Shown one piece after another: positions 1 to 13,000 of a stretch of DNA of 64,000 bases (the stretch's first letter is position 1; each line of letters opens with the position of its first letter). Under the pieces are notes generated by a model, which saw only the letters and a list, made by a program, of their open reading frames with translations, had not been told where the DNA came from and did no database searches. The stretch is taken from contig OX419336.1 in assembly GCA_948470475.1 (NCBI GenBank), positions 40,906,381 to 40,970,380 of the forward strand, read 5' to 3'. This DNA comes from Galaxea fascicularis (taxonomy: Eukaryota; Cnidaria; Anthozoa; Scleractinia; Euphylliidae). The position numbers and the translations under genes were made by a program.

Positions 1-167
1 TTTACACGATATTTGAAAAACCGTTGGACGTTATAACAACTAGGTAAAACATACATAATTTCACACTTTGTAACTCACTCAAATATTTTTGTCACTTAAT
101 CTTAATTTATTATGTATGTTTTACCTAGTTGTTAAAAAGTCCAACGGGTTTTCAAATATTGTGTAAC
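1..167. mobile_element. Foldback MITE with terminal inverted repeats of about 55 bp
   Basis: Bases 2-60 and 105-166 are near-perfect reverse complements (TTACACGATATTTGAAAA pairs with the right-hand GTGTAA end), with a 45-bp AT-rich centre. No coding capacity. It sits in the receptor intron left of the first visible exon. Confidence 0.8.
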
Positions 168-1028
168 TGACGATGATGTTGGCAACATTGAAACATGTCT
201 TTAAAATTAAAAAATGTCATAATCTTCTTAAAAATCACAATCAGATTTAGTTGTCTTTGCATTGTACAAGCATGTGTTCCAACAGGCCTTTCGTTTGTGT
301 TATACATTCTTTTCTTGGTGGTTCTCAGTATAAGGTGTGTTACCGTATAGTTCAGGTAAATTTGATTTGGTCTCAGATCTCATAATATATGGTTTATTGC
401 AGTGTGTAGATTGGCTTGATCAAGATGGGTTCTTTGCTTAGACAATTCAGAATCTTTACTCCGTATTCTCTCCATATGTTGTCTCCTGTAAGCTATTCCT
501 ATACAAGAGCTACTAAGTCGTCTTTATACCTTGGCAGCCATCATTTGGAAGTGGTTTTATTTTTGTTGTTAAATTATTAATGATTCTCAACCTTGAGTAA
601 AAACATGATACTAAATATGCCCTACCAAAAAAGAATATTTCTTGCAGCATTGCACAAATTGGTCATCAGTTCATGTAATGTTTGAAAAACAAGCAGCAGT
701 GTTTTATCAGGTTTAAAAACACGAGGCATAGCCAAGTGTTTTTATACCCGATATAACATGTCTGCAAGTTTTTTTAACAGCTTCAAAAACTTTTGTGGTA
801 GATCTGTCCATTTGTAGAATAATCGTTGTTATTTTTCCAGATAGAATTGGCTGTGAAATCTAGCCATGTCTATGTCAGATATAAAGGCACTCATTTAACA
901 TTAATTTCTTTTGTATTTCCTTTATGAATTATTAATGAATATTTGAAGTACATCTTTAAGCATCAATTTTTATTTTACATCATAGATTTTACTTAATTTA
1001 TATTCTTTAACTTATATTGTTTTGGTAG

Positions 1029-4000
1029 ACCAAGCTCACTTGACAGATATGTGATAACTTACAAAGATACAAGCAGTAACTCTGGACCCATGCAGGATGT
1101 CACTAATAAGCAAACTAGGGTCCTGCGGGATCTAAACACCTACACCAAATACACCATCACTGTTTATGCTGAGACCAAGGATGGAAAGAAAGGGCCATCT
1201 GCAGTTACAGAGGCCACAACTAAGGGTGGAGGTATATAGATTTACCCTTGTTGTTTATTTACTGATGTGTGTACCAACTGTTGTTGATCATATGTTAAAA
1301 TATTGTTTTGTGCTTTTTCCATTATAACATTAGCACAGAATAACAGTGACTTTTGCACAAGTATCCAAATTTATTATGAAATGCATGCTCAGAGGTTTTA
1401 GAATGTTTTGAAGTAGGCGTCAGACTCTGGAAAAGTAAGTGGCTGTGACAAGTGAGGGACCATAAGGCCTGAGCTGATTGCTCTGACCAGAGTTACCGGC
1501 AACGTGTAACTATGTAGCCGGCAGAATTCCGGCAGTTGCTGGCATGTTTTGAAACCACTGATGCTGCAAGTAACCTAAAGCTGATTTACTTAATGTAGAC
1601 TGTTTATTCTAAGGTAATGAAGTTGAGATACACTGCAGATAATATTGCAAATAAGCATGGACAGTGAAAAATGTTATGTATACTACATTAGCCCTTTAAA
1701 CCGTAAGACAAAATCTGAATTCACATTTGTTCCCCCTATACAGTTCCTATAAATGTTTGTGTAGTAGAGAGAAATTGTTATAACAATAATAATAATAATA
1801 AATATTTAAAGAGGGAGGCCAACTTGCCATGGCGGTTTTCAGTGGGGCCCTCAAAATTAACAATGTAATTAAAAATAATCAAGTAATAATAAAGTTAAAA
1901 AGCTAACAGTGAGAATTATGAAATGTCTAAAACTCGAAATTTAAGACAGAAAATATAATAAAATACAAGAAAGAGATGTCATACCCAGTGGACCTATTAA
2001 GATTTAAAATGTTTAAGCAATGAAATTTTAAAAGTATTATAAGGTAGACATCTCGTGTCTTCTGGAAGGAAATTCCAGTCTGTCAATGCACTATTAAAGG
2101 ATCTGAGTAGACCCCAGTTTGTGTTTGATCTAATAGATCTAATAGTTTCCTTGGAGCAAGTGTTATGGCTATGATCGTCAGTGCCTCGAGTAATCATACT
2201 GTTTCTTTCACTATCATTAATAAAATTATGCATAAAAAACACTGTTGCATTTATCTTCTGGTTGATAAATTCATCCAGTTCAGATCTAGAAGTGCTTGAG
2301 TTGAAGAAGAAAGTGTTGCTCGATCCAGAACTAGCTTGGCTGCTTTATTGGATAGAATCGGACATTAAAACTTTGTTATTTTTGTCACCCCATACGATAC
2401 TTGCATATTCAAGAATAGGAATGACCATTGTTGACACATAGATCCTTCTTGCATAAAATATTAATAAATATTGTTAAACATCAAGTCAAATCAGCGTGTG
2501 GGATCCTCTCCTTAATTTCTGTGACCACTCTGTTTTGTAAAGTTAATGTTACAAGGAGACATATGATGCTGATAACCTCCAGTTAGAATTGTCTCCAGAA
2601 GCTCACTGGATGCAACAAAACCTGTGTATTGAAATATCAAGGGTAATTGAGGGGGTGCCTGGAAAAAAAAGCCTTTAGTGACTTCTGATTAATTGCCAGT
2701 TTCTCCTTCCAAATTACCTTATATTCACTTGTAAACCACAAGGAGAATTTGACATTACATCAAAGTTATTCGAGCCGTTATTCCATTTACTCTTTCAATT
2801 ATTGATAGTTTCAAGGAACTCAGTACAGGGGTTTCAGTAATCTTTGAAATACAGTAGCTGTCTGAGCTAGCTAAAGTAATCAGCAACCTGGTTAATTTTT
2901 TTTTAATCATTTTAGTGAAATCTAAACAAAATAGGGGGCAGAGAAAGGTAAATTCTGACAAAGTAGGCTGCTATTTTTGCTGTTTGCCAGCTTCTAATGA
3001 AACCCCTGTCAGTATGTGTTTTTGTTGTATGCATGCTTGTGACAAGCTGAAAATTACATTGTTTTCTGAGAAAACGATTGGTCTTAAAATTGAGCAGTTA
3101 AATCTTGCCCAATTTTGGCAAATTCCAAGCCCCTTGTAACAAACAAGCAGTAGGTTACACATTTGTATCAAGTATGTTCATACACTGTCTGTTGATTTGC
3201 AGTTCCGAGAGTGGCTCCCCCAGAGTTTGACCTGAAGCCTGATGGTTCAGGGACAGGACTGATAGCAACTTGGAAGGCACCTGACCCGACCAAAGTGAAC
3301 GGAAGAATCACATTTTACACCATCAAGTTCAGAAAAGTTGGAAGTACCAAGGAGAGAACTTTTGACAGAATTGAGGTGAGTTCATGCCAAAGACATAGTT
3401 TGTTGTCTATGGTAGAACAAAATGTATGTTTCTGCTCATAGTTCAAAGTGGGAGGCAACATGGTTGCTTGAGCTCAGATCATGTGGAGTGAGTGGTTGGT
3501 GTCGTTGAATAAAACCACCTAATTGAACAGCAATGAACTGTCAAATAATCCAGCTCAGCTTCACATTTTTGCGCTTGTACCTTTAATTCATATTAAGTTT
3601 GTTTTATGCAGTGCTTTATTCATTCATTCTTTTACAAAGTACTGGCCTTATATCTCTGTACTGAATACTGTCATGTATGTATTGAAATTCTTGTATTGAT
3701 CACTTTGCTTTTATTATAGGGTGATAAGCTGGCATTCACCATCCAGGGCCTTATGCCAAGCACAACTTACGAAGCTAAAATAGCAGCTGGATCTGAATCA
3801 GGGCTTGGAGACTATACAAGAGAATGGATACAAGCAAGCACAATTGCCACTAATTGCAAAGGTGCACAATAACTTATCAGTTGAAAATCTGGTCTTAAGT
3901 ACAGTCTAAATGCAACTCCCAAGCAGCTGATTTTAGAGGAGTACCTCCTCATGTGGCAAGGAAGAAGGAAATTTGACTCCCAAAAGACTGCACGAGAGAC

Positions 4001-7000
4001 TAACAGCCTTGCCTTTCCCATGCGCCCAATTATCGAAAGAGTTGTAATATATGTCTTAGTATCGTGCTCTCTCGGTCTGTACTGTAACCTATGGATCATC
4101 AATTTTTTTTCCTGTTTATTTATGGCAAGAGCACTTCGCAATGAGGCCATAAATCAACAGGGGAAAACTTGGTCGGTAACTTACAGTATAGACCTCACAC
4201 TCAGATAGTAAGAGGTATTTACATTCGGACTTTGGCTAGTTTCACGCTTTATGGAATTTTAATACAGGGCCACTTGGAATTTAGGGTGTTCGTAGTACTT
4301 GTTATAAGTAACGCTAGATTGTTTGAACTTAGGATAGAACTACTGCAGGTTTGGAGAAAAAAAAAACAGTCCTTTCAAATTATCTTTTAACCCCTTCACT
4401 CCCAGAAGTGATCAATAAGTTTTTTCTCCTTACAATATCATGACACTGTCAAGCAGACAGGTGATGAGAAAAAGAGAAAAAATCAACTTGGGGATATTGT
4501 TTGATTCAACACCAAATTCTCAGAACTAGCATTAAAAGCAGTGTATAGGAGACAGTAAGGAGAATTCAGATTGAGATCGTGGGAGTGAAAGGTTTAACAG
4601 TTTCTGATATCCTGGTGTTTTTGTGTTCACAGAGGACACCACTCCAGGGAAACCAAAGTTTGGAAAGCTAGAGAAGTTCCCTAATGCTATCTTAGTGAGT
4701 TGGCTACCACCAGATAATGCAGGTCTTGTTTGCGTCACTGGGTACAGCCTGGAGTGGGGAGAAAATGGCCCGTTTCAGTCCAGCTCAAAACCTTTGAGTG
4801 GTAATGAAACACAGTACCTCATTAAGGAATTGAGTAAGTGCAAAGTGTATGTTCCTTGAATTAAACAGCTTATGAATGCAGGGTTATCGGTAAGTGCTCT
4901 TCAGATGGGTATGAGTATGGTTTTAAAACACTGGAACCCAACCGTATGACCACCCTGTGTACCACCACCTTGTTATTACAACTACATTTTTGTGGTCTGA
5001 GCAAAAGCCCAATTATTTTCTTGTTTTCTTCATAAAATTACCCAGGCAGTTGATGCAACCTGCCATTATGCCTGGTGAGGTTGCTGAATGAAAACAGACA
5101 GTTTGACAAGCATTTTTATTGAATGTTGTTAGCCAAAGTTGTCAATGATTACCTAGTGTGGTCACCTGATATGAGCAACTTTTAGGCAAACTACTGAACA
5201 AATACTACAGATTGCTAAAGAATTGGAAGACTTCACTTTGCAGCATTTTGCAACTCTCAAAGTTACTTTGCCTTCTTGTTTCACTAGTGGCTTTTCACCT
5301 CTTTTCAAGTCTCTTTCCCATTCATTAATGAGAGATGAGTTTGTATACATTTGACCCTACCAGGTGTTAATACAACCAAATTTTTTATGGCACAATGGTG
5401 GTCACATCAACAGGGTTTCACTATATACTGTTAGCCAATAACCTAAGCGATGGGATGGCTAATCCTTGAAAGACCTTAGAGTGATCAGCATCAAATTTCT
5501 CCTTGAAATGTCAATGCTGTATAAAACAGAGTGGTCACGAGAATTAAGGACAGCATCATACAAGATGAAATTGTTTGATATTTTTACAATTTCTCCCCAC
5601 TACTTTTAAAGGAAATCTGTAGGGGCAACAAGTGAGAATGTAGTTTTGATCGGAGGGTTTAAAGGCTGAAAACCGGCACTCTGCTTTTGTTTTGTTTTTT
5701 ATTCCAACAAGCAACTTTGGCTTTGAAGTTCCTAACTCTTTTTTTTTTCTTTCATAACTGTGCTTGATCCTTACCCTAATCATTAATATCAACACACTTA
5801 TTTTTTATAATTAAGTGAAGTACGATCGTCTGGGTGAGTGTAGTCCTGAGAAGGACTGTTTGTGGTGACATTGACTGACGTTTCGACAACCTGAGTGAAA
5901 CCATTTACCACACTTATTTTTATTTCTTATGACAAAAATTAAGAATAAGTTTATGTTGACCTGCAGTTAGCAATTTGCTGTTCGAGGCGGGTCAATCATC
6001 AGTGTACTTCAGTTACAACTTTAAGTAAAGAAACTAAAAACTGTAGATTTAGATATTGTTAAATTATAAGGAGAAGCATAACTGGTAAATACATCAATAG
6101 TTACATAGTGTGCCAATAAAGTATAGGAGAAAATTAGATACTAAAGTAATTGGATCAGTTTGTTTTAATTGTGCAGTCCTTGAGTTTGGAGGTAATATTT
6201 TCGACATCAAGAGAAGAATCTTCATTACCCAGGATCTGAAATGACTTTTAAGTTGTTTTTTTTTTTTTTAAGGAATGTTTTGATAAAGTTTTAAATTTAT
6301 TCAGTATCTTATTCCAAATTTGGACAAACAATGTTTGTGTCTGTTTTTGTAATCTTTTATTCTAAATTATTTACTCTCTATATAGGACCTAATCAGAGGT
6401 ATGTTGTTAAGCTGTCTGCCATCAACAGCAAAGGCAATGGGCTAGACATCCAAACTGATATAGAAACGCCGCCAAGAAAAGGTAACAGTGGGTGTATTCA
6501 CCTGTAGTCCACATCAAACCCTCTTGTTCTGTTTGAAGTGATTCCAGCGGCTCTCTCAAGACTTACTGGTACCCTACTGGGTTGTCATCCAGCTTGGCTA
6601 CCAAGCAAAGACACTTCAGAGGTTGAAATCTTGAGACTGGGCTCCTTAAAAAAATTCACAATATTGAGTACATATCAAACATAGTGACAATAGGGTCCAT
6701 TAATTAAAACCAATGTCAAGTTCTGAAGAACATGCAGCTACTAAAAAATCTGTTTCTTCTGGGTCTTTCCAGATAAACTTTTGCTTGGCTATTTTGGGTG
6801 GAGTTTTAAACTCAGTTTCCATAGTGGAATGATAAAGACCTACATTGTAGGCCTAGTGACTTGAAGCATGGTTAGCGCTAATCATTGGTTAAGTTGAATT
6901 AAAACCTATAGGTTGTCATGGTATTTAACCTCAGTTAGCACTAACCAAGCTTCGAGCAACTCATACATACATAACTACATACCCTAGTGGATTAATAACG

Positions 7001-10000
7001 GCCCAATTGTACTCTTGCCAGCTTGTGTTATAATCTAAGGTGTATCATTGACATATGTAACATTGTTAAATGTTATATAGCTGGCATTTTTCCCACAACA
7101 GTGCACCCATTGATTGGCTAGTTCATGGTCACATGATATCTAACAGTGAAACTGTTTACCGCCAAATGCCATGAGCAGGCAACGTTGCGAAAACTATGAC
7201 GTCAAACGGGAAGCTGTTCAGCGTTACTCGCAAAATGTTGTTGTTTTTTTTTTTTTACTTTTCCACCTTTATTTTATTTCAACCTTTTTTAAGTACAAAC
7301 ACAATTACAACTGTTTTGGGGGTTTTGAAAAATCGATTTGTTGTTCGTTAAATTAATGTTTTTTATCATGTTGAAAGGGCCAGAACCTGTGAAAGCTATT
7401 CAGGCGATCCCGGTGTCCTCACAAGTAATGCGTATATCATGGCGTGACACAAAGGGTTCCATGTCTGTGCCAGTCACTTATCATGTGTATCACTCTGTTC
7501 ACAATCAACTCAAATACTGTGGAAATACAACAGAGAAGTTCATAAACTGTGGTCAGTTGAAGCCGCACAAAAAGTATGAGTTTTATGTGCGGCGGAATGA
7601 TGAGGCAATCAATGCCACTGTCAAAAACTTCACAATGGAAGACAGTAAGTAGATTGTACATACTGTATCAAATAGTTTCCTTCTTGGCAAAGCAAATTCT
7701 TTGTACCCTGGATCTTCACTTGCCATAATAGTTGTCATTCAGTGATCAAGGAACCAGAGCAGTACATTGTAAAATTCTTTTGTTTGTGAATATTGTAATT
7801 GGTCTTGTTTGGATTCGCATTGTCCACTTTGTTTTATGTCATGTTATTGGGTGGGTGGTACTCGCAGAGGGAAACTGAACTGCCATAAACTTGGGAATCT
7901 GATTATCTCACTCAAGATCTCAATACAATGGCTGCTTCACTGTGATAGAAACGATTACGACAAATAAATTTCAACTATTTCCGATCCTTGGCGAATGTAC
8001 CATTTCCATCATCTTAGGGTCTCGCTTACAGTAAAGGTCCTTGAAATCTTGAACAGTATTTGTAAGTAGTTTAGTCTGGCATTTTCCAAGTCTGGAAATG
8101 GTAAAGGAGATCCTGGAAAATCATGGAATTCTGTATACTCAAACAAAAAAGTTTTCTTTGAAGACATCAAGGAGCAGCCATATGTAAGGATATTTTGAGT
8201 CCTGGAATTTTTTTTCTGAAATAGTATACAAACCCAGTGCTGGAAATAATTTTTCTTTCATAGCAGGACATTGTCCTTTCAAATCTTCCATTTGGTAGGA
8301 CATGTTACCAGTTTGACCGGACATTTATGAGCATAACGCAATTCAATACGGAATTTTGAAAACTGTATTTAAAGTTGTTTTGGACACTTATCATGTCTTA
8401 TCGTAATGTGAAATTGGCTAGACATTTGCTAACTTTGGTTGGACAATATCCGATGACCGACTGTTGTTTCCAGCACTACAAACGAGTTCTGTCCGTGATT
8501 CAAAGCGTCATTCAAATTTTGTATCTATTAATGTTGTCTCTGTTTATGACCAACAATGACATAGTTAAGTTTTTAGCTTTTTCATTTGTGTTTTCTATTC
8601 CTGCTGGTTAATTCATATTGTATGTGTAACTTCATTTTATTTTGCCTTCAAGAACCAGGTGCACCAAGAGACCTCACAGACAACCCACATGACAAAAACG
8701 TTGCACGCTTAACACTGCAATGGCAACCTCCACTTGAACCAAACGGTGTTATTCGTGAATATCGTATCTATTACTCCACAAACGCTAATGCCTCAACAGA
8801 CAAATGGCAGAATTTAACAGCTGATGGAGAGGTTATGACAAAGGAAATCTCGGGCCTCCAGCCCGAGACAACATATTACTTTAAGATGCAAGCTAGGACC
8901 AAGAAAGGCTGGGGACCAATGTCAAAAACTAAGAAGATAGATACTTTGCCTGGTGAGTGGTGTCGTCATTAAGATTTAATCTGAGTGCAGTCAATCCTCC
9001 ACTTTCCCCAGCAATAAGCAAACACCGCATCATTGCAAATCAGCAGATTAAAAACACAAATATCGCACACCATAGGGTTTTAGACCACTGCAATACAGTA
9101 TACTGGAAGGACACAGATTTTATACACTGAAATACCACACACACAAAAATGAGCAACACTGCAAACCCCAATGTCCCGCGTGTAAGTGAACGTTTCCATG
9201 AGAAGATTGGGAATCACAACCCCAATGATTCCTCCCTTGAAACTCTACATTTACAACCTCCTGTAAGCAGACGCCTCTTGTAAGCAGAACAACATAGACC
9301 TCTTAAAAGTCAAGCACAAACCAGTTTTTAACACCGTTTATAGTACGCCTTTGTTGATTCGTTTCTCCATAAAGGAGCAGTTGACAGTTTCTAGTGCCAG
9401 TTTATTTTAATGGAACATACTTGTGAACTTGTGAATTCTAATAAAATGGCCGAATGCCCCATCGTTCTTTCAACCTCCTATTAGTAGGCAGTTGTACAGG
9501 GGTTTCGTTTGAGGCCAGACGCCGGACGTAACGTCCGGTTGTTTAGCATGAAAAGTCCGGTAGTAACGCCCAATGGTTCACACAAAATAATAATTTTTTT
9601 GAAGTCTGACGTCCGCTTGTTTAATTCATGAATCCGGTTGTTAAAAATGTTACCAAAACCCCTGGTTGTACTTCTGCTCACTGGAAGTTTGACTTTAGGC
9701 ATCTATTTTGCATTGTTTATGGACCTGCAAAACAGCATTATTTTTGTATGAGGGTGGGGTGTCTGGTAAACCCATTCACACCCACATTTTGTTTCGAGTG
9801 AAAGTTACTGAGCGCAAATTACTTCAAGTCTGATTGGCTAGTTACCATCCCACATCCACCCCGTACTTGTGTAGACTGCGAGCATTCTCTCTTTTGCTGT
9901 AAAATCTGTGGAACGAACGCGATATGCGAGCGCAGAATCGGCAAGCCGGTAGTTTCGTGGGCGCCAGTTACGAAACTACCTGCTTGCGGATATCGCGTTC

Positions 10001-13000
10001 GTTCCACAGTTTTTAGAGCAAAAAAGAGAGTGCTTGCAGTCTAGTGCTTGTGAAATTATTGCTACTAATTACTTTAAAGACTAAATCCGTTGGCTAGAGT
10101 TGTGTAAATGCTAGTTGTAAGAACGTTAAAATAAAACTAAATGGAAGAAAGAATCGTGCTCATTTTATGCAAGTCATGTCGTTTTCTTTTTATGTCTGGC
10201 TGACTTTACGTTTTGTTTCTTGCAACTGTCGTGACAGTGGATTCTTCAGCAGCAGGTCAGTATTATACCCCGTATGATGTTATTTGGTGGTCGTAAAGTT
10301 TGAAATTAGAAGTTTGTTAGTTTTCAAGGACCAATGGTATCACCTGTTACAAACAGCTCAGGGATTTTAAAGAGTCTTCTCATAGGCATGTCTTCATTTG
10401 TTCTTTTTTGTTACACTGGGCAGACCACCACACTAGCTGAAGTGTTCCACTATTTGACTGAACTGTGATACTTCACACTCGGAGGAAAATAATAATAGTA
10501 ATAATCACTCAAGTCTCAAATCTTTCTAGCCAAGTGCAGATGCTCTACTAATTGGGGAGACTAAATCAAATCAACACTAAATCAACTCATCATTGGTTTT
10601 TGAGGAGAGGGGAAAACCGGAGTACCCGGAGGAAAACCTCTCGGAGCAGAGTAGAGAACCCACAAACTCAGCCCATTTACGACACCGAGTCCGGGAATCG
10701 AACCCGGGACACATTAGTGGAAGCTCGGCGAGTGCTCTTATCACTACGCCAACCTTGGAATATGATTTGTATGAAAATACAATACAAACATCGTAAGGGA
10801 CCGTTCATTTTTTAAGGGATAGGGGGCGCTGGTGGGATTTGGGGGAATGCCATGTAGCAATTGTATGACCCGCCTTAGCTTGCCAATTTTCTCACATGAC
10901 CCCCCCCTCAAAAGGAATTTTTTGGGGGTTGACCCCCCCCTCCCTCCTCCAAAAAAAGTTGCACCTGGTATTTTAAACTTAAATACGTATGAATATCTCT
11001 ATCTTGATTTGTTTTGAACTGTTACATTCCACTTAACATAATAGCAATTTTTGATATGTGCTTGCTATGAAGTAAATAAATTTTTACAAATGTATCAAAA
11101 GCTGTTTTTTTGACAAATCTCATATTATTAATTGTAATTGTATAGTATCTATTTCACGGGTTATGTAAAATCACTCTAGCATAGAACAGATGTTCTTATT
11201 TCGTGAATAAAGCAGAATTTCTTATCAATTTGTGAAAACTTCATTCCACTTTTTTTATCTCAGAATTTCGCCTGACCCCCCCCCCCCTTGCCTTCTTTTT
11301 TGGGGGGGCAGCCCCCCCTTTAAAGCCATATTTTTTTCGGGTGCCCCCCCCCCCCCCTATCCCTTAAAAAATGAACGGTCCCTAAAAGGTTTGAACCCAG
11401 GAATCATATCACAATTAACAATGCAAACAATTTGTTGCTTTGCTTTCAGTAACCACCACTCCTTCTGACAGGCCTAGTGCTGCAGCACAAACAGCTGGAG
11501 AACTGAAGAACAAGACTCTGTGGATTATTATAGCTGCCGTTGCAGGCGTTACACTTATTGTTATCATCATTATTAGTGTTATTCTGTGCAAGAAGAGGTC
11601 AGGAGATGACATACAGAGGTAAAGGTGTATTTCATTACACTGCCTTTCGAGAGATTGCATTCAGTGATCAATTGGCCAGAGTTGGAATTCAGATGTTCAA
11701 AGCTTTCGTTGCTGCTCCAATAATATGCACTTCAGTTTTTGGTCCGCGCCATCTCTTTCCTTTCGTTTTAAATAGGGTTAAATGCAATTTAACTTAGTTA
11801 ACGACTTGGAGCAAGTTGCTCTGTTTGTTGTGGCGTGGGGTTAGCGTTAGTGTGTTATTAGTATTTTTGGGGCGTTGCCTGCAGCGTTGTTATTTAGCGT
11901 GTGCGTGTGTTATTTACATGTTGGGCTCCCCCGTGGCGTCTTCTGGCAGTTCGAGCGGTCAGCGGTTCTTTTGCACATTATGCGTGCGCCTTCGCATGTC
12001 CTCGTGGTTTTGTTTAGCTCAGCGTTCGGTGTGTTGGCGCTCGCGGGCTTTCGAGTATTTCCCCTCCCTCCTCTCCCTATTGGGGATTGTTTTTCCATTG
12101 AACTTATTGTTCAGTGTGACGGGTGCTTGTTTTGGGGTCTGGTGTGTTGGGCGGGGCTCGTGGCTGGGTTGCGGGTAGGGCAGGCTTATGGGGTGTTCCA
12201 CCGACCGGGGGTTGGATCGTTGGTACCAGTCCTCAGATCCTTGAGCACCCAACCTACATTTGCGACACAGGCGTCAACCTAGAGTTACGGAGGACAAGAC
12301 TTCTTAATCCAGTTCACTTGGTGCAGCATCTGTAAATAAACTTCAGTTGTAGCTGCTTGCTTACTTGCTCACAAGTCCTGTTAGTAATTACGAAGAACCA
12401 AACCAAACACGTATACAGCACCACTAACCAATCAGAATTCGTAACACATACATACGTACATCTGAACGGCGCCAAGCTTGGGAAAATACTCTCAATTAGT
12501 ACGCGCGCTGTGATTGGTCAGTTTTGTGGACCGTATTTTACTGTATGGCCCGCTAAATTTGAAAGTTTTCTTCTCCGCGCGCCCGAGTAACCTCAGAGAT
12601 GTGATAAATATCTTAAATACCTCGTCTTCTTGGTCCGTAATGTAAGTTACGGATCCTCGTTTTTTCGCGTTCGCTTCGCGTTGGGGCCATAACCGAACGG
12701 GATAAAACTCGGCCCGTAACATACAGTGCGGACCTCGAAATCAGTCAGTAAGAGGTGTCGCTTTTTCTTTTTATTGTTGAAAAACATGTGTTTTGCGTGA
12801 CCCATCTCGGGTATGTTAAAGCAAACCAAAGCTATCTCCAATTGTCTCGGTTAAGAAACAGTCTGTCTTCTTTTTCAGAAAACCCCCAACCTACAAACAA
12901 GTTATACAGTCCAATGGCTCGTTAAAGAAGAAACATAAAGACGAGAAACCCCCAGATTTATGGATTAACCACACGGACAATTTAGAAATGAAACCCGTGC

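Larger units (their letters stand above)
1029..8952 (+). other. Fibronectin type III repeats 2 (partial) to 6 of the neogenin-like receptor
   Basis: Seven exons encode the extracellular FN3 array. Partial FN3-2 is exon 1029-1231 (RYVITYKD...YTITVYAE). FN3-3 is 3203-3861 (IATWKAPDP, TTYEAKIAA). FN3-4 is 4633-6481 (LVSWLPPDN, GYSLEWGENGP, RYVVKLSAIN). FN3-5 is 7378-7644 in one exon (RISWRDTKG) and has two cysteines (KYCGN, INCGQ) that could pair. FN3-6 is 8653-8952 in one exon (LQWQPPLEPNGV, TTYYFKMQARTKKGWGP). The domain-bounding junctions are phase 1, the usual FN3 arrangement. In vertebrates FN4-6 bind netrin and FN5-6 bind RGM; that function is inferred by homology. Confidence 0.92.

Noticed and set aside
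3812..4208. Overlapping ORFs of 73-112 codons
   Set aside because: They lie across an exon end and a foldback repeat; no conserved residues or splice partners.
11816..12335. Long GC-rich ORFs on both strands
   Set aside because: They fall inside the probable solo LTR; composition, not coding, keeps them open.
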